Below are positions 54,094-64,000 of a DNA stretch of 64,000 bases, in pieces. The translations under genes were made by a program, and so were the position numbers. The notes under the pieces were generated by a model, which saw nothing but the letters and a program-made list of their open reading frames with translations, did no database searches and had not been told where the DNA came from. The DNA is taken from the NCBI RefSeq assembly GCF_023856365.1, contig NC_064535.1, positions 16,937,863 to 17,001,862 of the forward strand, read 5' to 3'. The stretch comes from Brienomyrus brachyistius (lineage: Eukaryota > Chordata > Actinopteri > Osteoglossiformes > Mormyridae). Numbering within the stretch: the first letter of the stretch is position 1; every line of letters starts with the position of its first letter.

Positions 54094-57000
54094 AAATATA
54101 ATATAAAAATAAAATAAAATGATAAACACAGCAATTTAACATTACACATAACGTTCCACTGCAACAACAAAGCATAGGCACAACACAAAACAAAAAAAAA
54201 TACACATACAGTCAGGTCCATAAATCTTGGGACATCGACACAATTCTAATCTTTTTGGCTCTATAAACCACCACAATGGATTTAAAAAGAAACGAACAAG
54301 ATGTGCTTTAACTGCAGACTGTCAGTTTTAATTTGAGGGTATTTACTTACAAATCAGGTGAATGGTGTAGGAATTACAGCCTCATTTTTTAAAGGAGCAA
54401 ATGTAATGGGACAAATTAATCATAAATCAAACTTTCACTTTTTAATACTTGGTTGCAAATCCATCCATCCATTTTCCAAACCGCTTATCCTATTGGGTCG
54501 CGGGGGGTCCGGAGCCTATCCCGGAAGCAATGGGCACAAGGCTGGGAACAACCCAGGATGGGGGGCCAGCCCATCGCAGGGCACACTCACACACCATTCA
54601 CTCTCACATGCATTCCTACGGGCAATTTAGCAAGTCCAATTAGCCTTAGCATGTTTTTGGACTGTGGGGGGAAACCGGAGTACCCGGAGGAAACCCCACG
54701 ACGACATGGGGAGAACATGCAAACTCCACACACATGTGGCCCAGGCGGAGATTCGAACCCGGGTCCCAGAGGTGTGAGGCAACAGTGCTAACCACTGCAC
54801 CACCATGCCGCTGGTTGCAAATCCTTTGCAGTCAATTATAGCCTGAAGTCTGGAATGCATAGACATCACCAGACGCTGGGTTACAATCCTGGTGATGCTC
54901 TGCCAGGCCTCTTGTTATGGTCTAGTCTAGGGTTGGAATGCAACAGAAAGGAAAGGGAAGAGGGAAAGGGAAAACCAGGACAACCAGGGGCGGAGGAAAG
55001 GGAACACGGGACACAAAAGGGATCTTTTTTTGTATCTTGTATTTATTCACAGACAGTTGCACAATAGTCTAACAGACTTCGGGAGTGATCACGGCCAAAA
55101 TAATAAACAAAAACACCACTTCCGCACGCATGCCCAAACTAAGCTAATCCTGATGGAGAAAACAAAATACAAACAAAAGAACAATACTAACACCTAACTC
55201 CCTACCCAAATTAACAATAAAACACCACGTTGCACAAAAACAAACTGACACTACACCATGACACTACCACTACCATGCTTCACTGATGAGGTGGTATGTT
55301 TTGGATCATGAGCAGTTCCTTTCCTTCTCCATACTCTTCTCTTCCCATCACACTGGTACAAGTTGATCTTTGTATTCTCTGTCCATAGGATGTTGTTCCA
55401 GAACCGTAAAGGCTTTTTTAGATGTTGTTGGCAAACTCTAATCTGGCCTTCCCGTTTTTGAGGCTCACCAATGGTTTACACCTTGTGGTGAACCTTCTGT
55501 ATTCACTCTGCTGAAGTCTTCTCTTGATTGTTGACTTTGACACACACACACCTACTTCCTGGAGAGTGTTCTTGATCTGGCCAACTGTTCTGAAGGGGTT
55601 TTTCTTCACCAGGGAAAGAATTCTTCGGTTATCCACCACAACTGTTTTCCGTGGTCTCCAGGGTCTTTTGGTGTTGCTGAGCTCACCGGTGCGGTCTTTC
55701 TTTTTAAGAATGTTCCAAACAGTTGATTTGGCCACACCTAATGTTTATGCTCTCTCTCTGGTTTGTTTTTATTTTTCAGCCTAATGATGGCTTGCTTCAC
55801 TGATAGTGACAGCTCTTTGGATCTCATATTGAGAGCTGACAGCAACAGATTCCAAATGTAAATAGCACATTTGAAATATACTCTAGACCTTTTATCTGCT
55901 CCTTGTAAGCCTGTGTGCCTGTAATCAGAAGGTTGCAGGTTCAAACCCAGCCCCAGCCTGTGGGTCCTTGAGCAAGGCCCTTAACCCCCAGCTCCCTGGG
56001 CGCTGCTACAGGTGGCAGCCCTTCGCAGACAACTTCCTCTATGAAAAAAGAGCAAGTTGTGGGAGGCGTAAAGACAATTATCCCAAAGGGGATCAATAAA
56101 AAGTGTCAAAAATTAAATAAATTAAATAAGATAATGAGGGAATACCACACACCTGGCTATGGAACAGCTGAGTAGCATATTGTCCCATTACTTTAGGTCC
56201 CTTAAAAAGTGGAAGGCACATATACAAACTTGTAATTCCTACACCATTCACCTGATTTGTATGTAAATACCCTGAAATTAAAGCTGAAAGTCTGCAGTTA
56301 AAGCACATCTTGTTCGTTTCATTTCAAATCCATTGTGGTGGTGTATAGATCCAAAAAATTAGAATTGTGTTGATGTCCCAATATTTAGCTAGCTAGATTA
56401 AGATCAGGTTTTTTCTTACGTTCAGTTCTTTATATGGACATTATAGTGCAGGGAGTTCGCTAAAACATTTTTACTCCCTCAAAGGAAAAAAAAATGTTTT
56501 GCTATATTAATTATTATACCTGAAAAAAAATCAGTTTAAAGTTTAAATGGTAAATAGACTGCGTTGACATAGCACTTTTTTTACTCCTACGAGTACTCAA
56601 AGTGCTTTACAATTTGTGCCTCACATTCACCCATTCATACAGCAGTGGCGAAGGTGCCATGCAAGGTGCCAAACTGCATACCAGGAACAATTTGGGGTTC
56701 AGTGTCTTGCTCACGGACACTTTGATGGGGTCAGGAGGAACCAAGGCTCGAACCTGCAACTCTTTGGTTGCCGAACAATAGCACTACCTCCTGCACCACC
56801 ATCTTCAGCTGTGCCACCATTTTCCCCTAATCATAAACATTTTCATCCTTGTTGTTTAAATCACTCCTAGACGGGTTTTTGTGACGTTTGTTGAACTCCT
56901 TTTTTGTTTGATGAATACCCCAATATTATTACAATAAAATCACATTGCAATACTTAGAAATTTTCCAATACCTTGCTGTCCTACTAAAGATGGGCGATAT

Positions 57001-60000
57001 GGGCTGAAAATCATATCTCATTCAGCTGAACCGCAATATACGACACATCTCTCAATATTGTTTTCCCATAAAGTAATAATGAATGGACAGTTCCAAGTCA
57101 GAGCCAAATGTACTCAATTTCATACAGGCACTTTTATTTACAGACAGTTGCACATGTACGTGAAAAAATAGCTCAAAATGTCAATTTGTCCTAACCTTAC
57201 TGCGATACGACAGATATATCTATCGATTATTGCTAGCTTACCGAAAATGTTATTGTCATTTTTATGGGCTGAAACTGAAAGCGGATAATCCAAAAAGTAA
57301 AATACATAACTTGTCTAAAAAACACGAACTAATGTAATGTAAACAGGCATTGTGTGTCTGAAATACCTCCATCCATCCATTTTCCAAACTGCTTATCCTA
57401 CTGGGTCACGGGTGCTTCACACACATGTAACCCAGGCGGAGACTCGAACCCGGGTCCCAGAGGTGCAACAGTGCTAACCACTGCACCACCATGCCGCCCC
57501 CCGTCTGAAATACCTTTTAAGATTAAACGTTAAAACATGTCGGGTATTTCGAGATACAGCATAGTAAATCAGTGTGATGCTGACAGTAAAGTGTGATCAA
57601 TGTATTTAATAAAATATTTAAGATGTATGAACATTGAAAACGCAGAAATAAGCCATAACTCCAACGCAAGGTAGGATAGATCCATGGACGGTTCTTCAAG
57701 CACGAGGAAAGTCGCTTGATTTGAATGGTCAACTGAGCATTACCTTTCTGTTATCAGAAGTTGATATGCTGGTCCTGGGGCAATCATATGTTTGGCACCC
57801 ATTCATGTTTTGTAGCGTTTCCTTTTGCAGTTTAATGAACACAAAATGTTTAAATTTAAGGAAAAAAAATATCATTACAGAGAATCGTGATCTCAATTCT
57901 AAGCAAAAGAATCGCTTTTTCCAGAATTGTGCAACCCTAACCCACACATAAAGGCAGTTTTCAGGATAAAAGTCAAATATTGTAAAATTCCTTTAACCAA
58001 CCTTAGAAAATCAACAGGAATGGCTTGAACAAGCTCAAGATATCTTTTAACTGAACAATTAATGTTATATTTCAGAACAAATTGATTGTGGTCTAACAAA
58101 TCTCCATTATGATCCATTAAATGAACAATAGACCAAATATTCCTTTCCATCCAATCTTTATAAAAATAATCTTACTCTTCCAGGGTGGAGTGGTGGATCT
58201 GATGCTAGGGATCTGTGCCAGCACCGAGAAGGTTGCTGGTTGAAATCCCCTGAATGCCCAGAGTGATTCTACAAGGCCCTTAACCTGCATTTGCTTTATC
58301 CTGGGTATGATGTTAATCTGCATCCAGCCTTAAAAGGAGGTCCTCCAACTTACAGGGAAAACTTGGTTGGTAGCATGATTGCCACTCCAGCCACCAGGAA
58401 AAACTCACAATGGTCCATTTGGACTAGTGTGGTGCTGAGGCATCGCCCACCGCATGGCTGCACTCAGGTTCTCATCCCTGAGGTGGTTTGTTGTGTGATG
58501 TATTCAGTGCATGATCCTTATCTGATCCATAAAATATATCCATTACAATAAGACCTTGGACATTCTTGAGGTTACATTCCAGAACCCGTCGCGAATAACG
58601 AAGATTTGTGGATGTTTGTCACTAAAAATGGTAATAAATGCTTATTTCTATCATTTAAACCCTAAATATGCTCCCAAAATGCTTTAATTTCATTTAAAAG
58701 TTAGCTTAATACATTACCTTTACAAAAAAAAACAAATGTTTGATGCAAAAATAGAGTACTGAATCACACAACGGATATTTGCCACACTAGCACATTTACA
58801 GTACAGTATACTAATGTTACCCCTACTAATTCATAGAACATGGCTTTGGCTTCTGTTTTCTTTTGCATTCACAGTAAGGTAGAATGAGTAATTGAACCCT
58901 TTTAGTGTTTACAGCAAATGCCTCTCGAGGAACAGGCAGCAAACTCAAAATGACGTTAATGACCGGACTCTGGAAGCATACTTAAATACACAGGACTAAT
59001 GACAGCAACTCGAAACAGCGCTGATCACACAGGGATTCCACACGAGGTAGATGAGGGGGCGTGGCACACGGGAGGATCGGAGGAGCAGGCCCTGACAGTT
59101 CCAAAGGGAATAAACTTTGCGAATGGGATTCACATCTTGTAAAGGTACAGTACAGTATATACGTAAAAGGAACGTCTCCATACGAAAGCCATGTTCAGCC
59201 ATAATGTGGGGAGTGAAATTATGTGAATACAACATTTTCCAATATAGTAACATCTGTTTATGATAATTAGATAATTTAACAGGTAGTCCCATGGGTTCAA
59301 TATCACAAACGAAAAGAAAATGAATACCTCCAACCAACTGAAATACATGACATGGGAAAATAAACCGCAAAATATGTTCATGTTTTAAGAAAGTCTAATG
59401 ATTTTAATTTGATAAATCCATTAATTTCCTCAAAATCTATCACATTCAGACCACCATCCTCTATTGTTTTAACCAAATCATTTTTTCCTTATCAGATGAC
59501 TTATTGTTCCATAGAAAACTTATAATGAAGTTTGTTCAATTCATTAATATGATGATTAGGGACTACTAAAGAATACGCAGGGAAAACTAACTGTGCAAGA
59601 CTCTCCACTATTGTGAGCAAAATTCACCCAAATACTGATGTTTCTTTGCAGGCAGCGGTTTACGATCCTCTCTTTATTTACGGAATTAAATTAAAGTTCA
59701 AATTTTCCCTTTGATTAATATTTTTACATACATATATATACCCAAATATTTAACTATACTTCTAACTGGGATCTTACATATAGTTTCATCTGAATGCTCT
59801 TGAATGGTAATGATTTCACATTTTTTAAAGATTAAGATTAACCCTGAAGCCTCTAAAAAAAACAAACACAGCATGTAAAGCCTTTGATGCTAAGGTGGGG
59901 TCTCTATTTTAAAAAATAGTGTTATCTGCTAATTGTGTGATAACCACAGACATTCCAGACACATTTAATGGCTGAACATCATCATGTGTTTTACTACATA

Positions 60001-61699
60001 CTGATAACGCAGTAGCTAAAATAAAGCGGTTGGGGGTAATAGGATATCCTTGATGAATATACCTCGCATTAAATGAAATCTATTAGCTGTCCCACACTGC
60101 AATGACATCACACTTATTATATATTTATACAACACTGAAACTATAGTAATAAAACAATTCCCAAATCCAAAAAGTTCAAGGGCACCCAAAATAAATTGAT
60201 ACTTCACTCTATCAAAGGTCGTGAAGAAATACAAAAATAAAATAAGCCCATCATCCTAGATAAGACCTCTATAATTGAATCGATCCAAATTAAAACATAT
60301 ATTATGTATAGACATATTCTGAAGAAATTTAGACAGTCTAATATTTTCCAATTTGACCACTGCAGGTATTACTCACTTCCAGCTAATTATAAATATTTTC
60401 CCCTTCTATTTATCAGGAAGACAATTACTCAATAATATTTTCATAATATTTATTCACAAAAGTTTTTATGTTTGATGTCGAGTTCTGTCAAAACAGTTTA
60501 AATAGAACTCATGCATTCCTCACGCATCGTAACTGGAACACCTCTCATGTGTAAAGAGAATGAATATATATAAACAAACCATACATTGCTGTCTAACAGA
60601 TTACTTCAACAAGTAATCTTCAACTTAATAATAACAATAGAAATCAAAAACATATATTTCCACCAACCATGTATTCCTTCACAATACTAAACCATAGAAA
60701 GGTCCCCATTGAAACCCCTGCATTACCACATCATAGAGGCACTAATCTCAATATTTTGAAATTATATTTGTAGTGCCTGTGAGTCGAATGATTATGTTTT
60801 CAAACTTAATGGAATTTTATACACCTAAAGATTACGCTTCATCCATCACAAGGACACTTGGGTCAGGGGGGGCAGTTGAACTGACCGGACTACAAAAACA
60901 TCGGTCAAGTTTCTGGGCCCGATTTCTAGAAACCTTCTTAACGCTACGTCGTTGATAAGTTCTATCTTTTAACATATCAGGTCCTGCTAGTAATTCTCCT
61001 GCGTTGCCAGGGGTATCCAGGGATAATGCTGCCGGTTTGGTTAGCCTGATATGCACAAACTACTCATTGGTACACCTGGAAAATCTTCAGGCTCACAGAG
61101 GGTCAAACCGCCGTATTACAGTACAGCTGCTGGACGCCACGATGTACATAGGCATCAAGGCGGGAAAATGACCGACTAAATAAAGTCTATATTTATCCGG
61201 TTTTGTTAGTCTGATTGATCCTCCCGCTGGTAAACACATCGAACACGGTGGAGTCTACTCGTACCTGCAGCTGCTCTGTGAAGCCACGTCGTTATCTTAC
61301 AGGGGGTTATGGATACTTTTACGTGCTGCTGTTGGCGATAAAGGGGCGAAAACTCCCATTACCGCTGTCTGCTTGTGGAACCCCGGTGGGACAAAGTGTC
61401 ATAGCGCTCACTCAAGCCATACGCCGAATCGTATCTTACAGACCCGCGCTGGCTGTTCGGCTAACGTACTCCGTGCAAGACCGTGGCTCGCTCAGAGTCC
61501 CCGAGGACGAAGGGGAAGAACCCCGCAGACTACCGCAAACTCACCCCGAGCCCCCAAAAAAACAGCCGGCCAGCCAGCGTTTTGAAGCTGCTCCCGGCTT
61601 TCCATTATTAAGCCATATGCAGATACTTACCTTTAGGGAGTGGGCTCCCGGCGTGGCTGGGCTGCTGTCGCAGACTCTGGAGGGCAGAAGCGCAGCCAT
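46511..61699 (-). CDS. phf10: PHF10 / BAF45A, PBAF chromatin-remodelling subunit
   Basis: Nuclear subunit of the PBAF (SWI/SNF) complex, required for progenitor proliferation. Twelve coding exons, from 5' on the - strand: 61699-61631, 53753-53647, 53453-53323, 53195-53112, 53000-52876, 52400-52251, 52132-52023, 51864-51708, 51570-51433, 47668-47560, 47388-47200 and 46605-46511. All borders are GT-AG and phases match. The 1464 nt give 487 residues against 498 in human. Residues about 30-57 hold a basic KRRR stretch and [11 protein letters not shown]. The SAY domain (about 60-260) contains [24 protein letters not shown] and [15 protein letters not shown]. An acidic/serine linker follows (about 275-350), then tandem PHD fingers (C366-C419 and C422-C464) with the expected Cys/His spacing. 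The tail is short and lysine-rich. No break in the frame is seen. Intron 1 is 7.9 kb and intron 9 is 3.8 kb. Confidence 0.96.
46819..46852. repeat. (CA)n microsatellite in phf10 intron 11
   Basis: About 17 CA units. Confidence 0.95.
47200..47668 (-). CDS. phf10: phf10 exons 10-11 encoding the tandem PHD fingers
   Basis: Exon 10 (47668-47560) starts the first finger (CGIC, HCSQC); exon 11 (47388-47200) completes it (PSCLDM, WQCMEC) and encodes most of the second ([19 protein letters not shown]). The PHD pair is the histone-reading end of the protein. The intron between them carries a long broken G tract (47393-47433) just upstream of the exon 11 acceptor, so the - strand sees a C-rich polypyrimidine tract. 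Confidence 0.93.
48463..48874. mobile_element. hAT-type non-autonomous transposon in phf10 intron 9
   Basis: 412 bp, starting CAATGATTCTCAACC and ending GGTTGAGAACCAGTG, inverted ends with 13 of 15 matches. Flanked by TTCTAGAG on both sides (48455-48462 and 48875-48882), a perfect 8-bp target duplication. Non-coding. Confidence 0.93.
48890..51290. other. Remainder of phf10 intron 9
   Basis: No element or exon-like frame recognised. Mostly unique-looking AT-rich DNA with a short ATT run at 51310-51330 just beyond. Confidence 0.5.
54040..54120. repeat. (TACA/TA)n and AAAATA-rich tract
   Basis: CATA and TA units pass into AATAAAAT-type sequence, just before the Tc1-like element in phf10 intron 1. 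Confidence 0.85.
54463..54811 (-). mobile_element. V-SINE-like element, copy 3
   Basis: Full copy in reverse orientation. The target duplication TGGTTGCAAATCC (54450-54462 and 54812-54824) is Tc1 sequence, so the SINE inserted into the Tc1-like element. Confidence 0.92.
54912..55253 (-). mobile_element. LTR-like repeat, family B, reverse copy
   Basis: Reverse-complement match to 35704-36384 without the family A insertion. Starts TGTTATGG on the + strand. Sequence expected between the flanking Tc1 parts is missing, so insertion was accompanied by a deletion. Confidence 0.65.
55418..55890 (-). pseudogene. Tc1 transposase N-terminal part
   Basis: A frame at 55890-55760 reads [20 protein letters not shown]; after a stop and frame change, 55735-55418 reads [20 protein letters not shown], then [20 protein letters not shown] and [13 protein letters not shown]. 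These are the paired helix-turn-helix DNA-binding domains of Tc1 transposases. The DDE catalytic domain is largely absent. Confidence 0.88.
55895..56100 (+). mobile_element. tRNA-derived SINE-like repeat
   Basis: Has a B-box-like GGTTCAAACCC, the string 'cttgagcaaggcccttaacc' and 'gggatcaataaa' at the end. Related to 13965-14162 in opposite orientation. It interrupts the Tc1-like element. Confidence 0.6.
56560..56830. repeat. SINE-like dispersed repeat
   Basis: Contains 'ctcaaagtgctttacaattt', 'cacattcacccattcataca' and 'gctcgaacctgcaactcttt', blocks common in fish dispersed repeats. The family name is not certain. Confidence 0.5.
57366..57500 (-). mobile_element. V-SINE-like element, internally deleted copy 4
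   Basis: The (CCAT)n tail and first 40 bp jump straight to the tRNA-like head ('gactcgaacccgggtcccag'). The central domain is missing. Confidence 0.85.
58180..58300 (+). repeat. tRNA-like SINE fragment
   Basis: 'ggagtggtggatctgatgct' and 'aaggttgctggttgaaatcc' resemble A- and B-box parts of a tRNA-derived SINE, followed by 'caaggcccttaacctgcatt'. Confidence 0.5.
58905..59097 (-). mobile_element. LTR family A fragment
   Basis: On the - strand from 59097: TGTCAGGGCCTGCTCCTCCG, then CGTGTGCCACGCCCCCTCAT and a TATTTAAGT box, matching the family A LTRs. The 3' portion is diverged. It splits the L1-like remnant. Confidence 0.75.
61631..61699 (-). CDS. phf10: phf10 first coding exon
   Basis: ATG at 61699-61697 in the context AACATGG. 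Encodes [20 protein letters not shown] plus SLK, then the donor GTAAGT. The SPATPGA segment and the phase-0 join to [10 protein letters not shown] agree with human PHF10 and support this start. Confidence 0.88.
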
Positions 61700-61789
61700 G
61701 TTGGCAGCGACGCGCCCATCAAAAACGCGGACTGACTCTCAAGGCTCTCTCTTAACCGCACTTGCCACAAATCCTGGCTAACCACTCGC

Positions 61790-61990
61790 TGCCACTGCGC
61801 CGTGTAGGCCAAAACGGCTCTTATTTATTATTATAAGAAGTGTTTCCCCCGTTTAAATAATTTATTATCAATAAATAATAAACGAATGAGTATGCGCATG
61901 CGTGCTGGGGTGTACACGTGGGTGCGCTCTGAAGAAGCTCAGAAGCTTCCACTCTTCTCTGTCTCCGTGCGCTGTATTGGTTATTCATGA
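61790..61990 (-). promoter_or_regulatory. Probable phf10 promoter
   Basis: A palindromic NRF1-type site, TGCGCATGCGTG, lies at 61893-61904, and a CCAAT box on the - strand at 61980-61976, 190-280 bp upstream of the ATG. The adjoining first exon region (61200-61780) is CpG-rich. This is the layout of a TATA-less housekeeping promoter. Confidence 0.5.
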
Positions 61991-61994
61991 GGAC

Positions 61995-63445
61995 AGAATT
62001 AAGATACGGTGTCGATTTACAACATTTAACATGTTAGTGTTTTAAAAAACTTAGTTTAGCATTGTTTCCATGGCAGTCAAAATAGAACATACTGTAATTT
62101 TTTTTTACCATTAAAAGGAGAGTCCTAATCCTACACACTGATTTTGGAACAAGTGCCAGAGTTGACTGATGCAAAAGTAGATTACATGGAGGTAATAACA
62201 AAATATGCACATAGTGTTTTGTTGTATGCTGAAAAAAAATTATAACATTTATTTGGTTATATTACAGCTTACATTGTTATTTTACTTAACATTCAACACT
62301 GTTTCATTTTGGGGATTTTCCCAGTACCCTTCTACACAGTAAGAAACTCATATTGGTGCAAACATCACAATGTAAAATTAGACATTAAGGTCATATGGTC
62401 AAGTTATTTTTTGCAATGTTTGACGTTATTTGTTTTTTGGTAAATGCATTTAAATGCATATTCTTTATAAACACATAGAAACATTACAAACCATTTACGT
62501 AAGATGAAAATAGAGAAAAAACAAAGAATTTTTCATGACCCTGAGTAAACAAAAGACCTTATTTTGAACCCCCCCCCCCCCCCCCGCCCATACCCTCACC
62601 AACATTAGAACTTGAATTAATGATAACAGCCAAATTTAACCTTTTTAAGCCTCACTGTTAACATTCAAATCAACACTACCCATTATAAGGACAGTTTTAC
62701 AAAAACAAAAAGTTTCCAACAATCTGCATTAAGAGTTTTGCTCAAGGCAATTCTCAGACTGACAGGTCTTGCCCCCAATACACCGGCACTTCTGTTCCTG
62801 TCAATCACTGTTCTCATGGCTGTGGCCCAAAGCCACTCTATTCAGTTTTTAATGTTAGGTTATGCAATTTGCACTTCCACAAACGACAACAAGCACTGTT
62901 TACCAAAAACTCATGTTTCAAGTGATCAGCCTGTGTCTTTGTTGGCAACCCTAACCCTAAATTATGAATAATGTTCATTCACCATGAATATTGATGTTAG
63001 AAGGCACTCTGTTGTGTTCATCCTCCAAAATACTGATGACACACTGAATTCTGCATTGTATCATTCAAAGAATAAAAACCTGACAAGACCAGTGATGGCA
63101 GTGGAAGTGATATTCTGTTAGGAAATAAGGTTTTTGCAACCATACCATGGATAACCTGATTTAATCTTCAGCTAACACAGAGATTGTCAAGTCAGATGGT
63201 TTATATGGCAGAAGGACCAAACTCTGGCACCAATCACCTGTTGAATTTCTTCACTGGAAAGTCTCATTTAAGAAAATATATGCAATGCAAAAGGTCCTTC
63301 TCATCTCATTTCTACAGAGGCGTTTTTGCTCTTTTAAATGTCTGCTGCTGGTGAACATAGTGCACAGCTGTGTTTAGTTTACTTGCACGTTGGTAATTTC
63401 ACAGTATTGCTGATCTGGTAGGTGAGAACATCCACAGACGGGCCT
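61995..63445 (-). other. Probable 3' UTR of the C6orf120 homologue and spacer
   Basis: No exon or repeat is recognised. A - strand AATAAA (+ strand TTTATT) at 62248-62253 could end the transcript. A C run lies near 62570-62586. Confidence 0.4.

Positions 63446-64000
<555 letters not shown>

Larger units (their letters stand above)
54207..56395 (-). mobile_element. Tc1-like transposon with three nested insertions
   Basis: The left end (TACAGTCAGGTCCATAAATC) and right end are inverted repeats sharing 'ttgggacatcgacacaattc' and 'ccaccacaatggat', with long subterminal similarity. The transposase lies on the - strand. Insertions are a V-SINE (54463-54811), an LTR family B copy (54912-55253, replacing part of the transposase) and a SINE (55895-56100). 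It lies in phf10 intron 1, in the same transcriptional orientation as the gene. Confidence 0.88.
57955..60500 (-). mobile_element. L1/Tx1-like LINE ORF2 remnant in phf10 intron 1
   Basis: On the - strand, broken frames follow L1 order: [20 protein letters not shown] and LMRGIFIKD (60230-60030), [17 protein letters not shown] and [15 protein letters not shown] (59590-59410), [20 protein letters not shown] (59290-59220), and near 58130-57970 [16 protein letters not shown]. It is interrupted by an LTR fragment and SINE-like DNA. Confidence 0.8.

Noticed and set aside
60880..60965. Possible MITE fragment with 'ccttcttaacgctacgtcgt'
   Set aside because: Only one end is visible and no matching second end or target duplication was found.
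61215..61781. 188-codon open frame on the + strand
   Set aside because: It runs antisense over phf10 exon 1 and its CpG-rich flank. The real exon on the - strand explains the open frame.

Overview
This window looks like nuclear DNA of a ray-finned (teleost) fish. It has vertebrate genes with GT-AG introns and a repeat load of Tc1/mariner and hAT DNA transposons, L2, CR1 and L1/Tx1-like LINEs, V-SINE-like elements, and Ty3/gypsy-type LTR copies. The species cannot be named from the sequence.

Three protein-coding genes are supported. (1) A Notch ligand of the Delta-A/DLL1 type lies on the + strand at 4800-9233 in 11 coding exons, with a TATA promoter, a DSL domain, eight EGF repeats, a transmembrane helix and a C-terminal ATEV PDZ ligand. 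Its reading frame is broken twice, once at a T7 run in exon 2 and once at a G4 run in exon 4. These are most simply assembly indels. (2) phf10 (BAF45A, a PBAF chromatin-remodelling subunit) lies on the - strand at 61699-46511 in 12 coding exons that join in frame to 487 residues. (3) An intact single-exon homologue of C6orf120 (UPF0669) lies on the - strand at 64000-63446. The trio matches the DLL1-PHF10-C6orf120 neighbourhood of human 6q27, although orientations seem to differ.

Layout: 1-4233 is upstream DNA of the Delta gene; 4234-9935 is the Delta gene; 9936-46260 is a repeat-rich gene desert; 46260-61700 is phf10, whose 7.9 kb intron 1 is packed with nested transposons; 61700-63445 is the phf10 promoter side and probable 3' UTR of the C6orf120 homologue. 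In the desert, the clearest structures are a decayed LTR retrotransposon with matching 5-bp target duplications (29428-33179), solo LTRs (13539-13817 and 35793-36091), an unclassified satellite-like family arranged as an inverted array (27669-29115), and LINE fragments of CR1 and L2 type.

The genes do not form a pathway together. Delta is a membrane signal for Notch, and PHF10 is a nuclear remodelling subunit; their linkage is ancestral synteny. I found no CRISPR array, operon or new defence-like system. The most original observations are a duplicated Delta terminal exon that could swap the last residue of the PDZ ligand, a cluster of three E-boxes spaced exactly 29 bp apart in Delta intron 4, the inverted satellite array, and several transposons datable by their target-site duplications.
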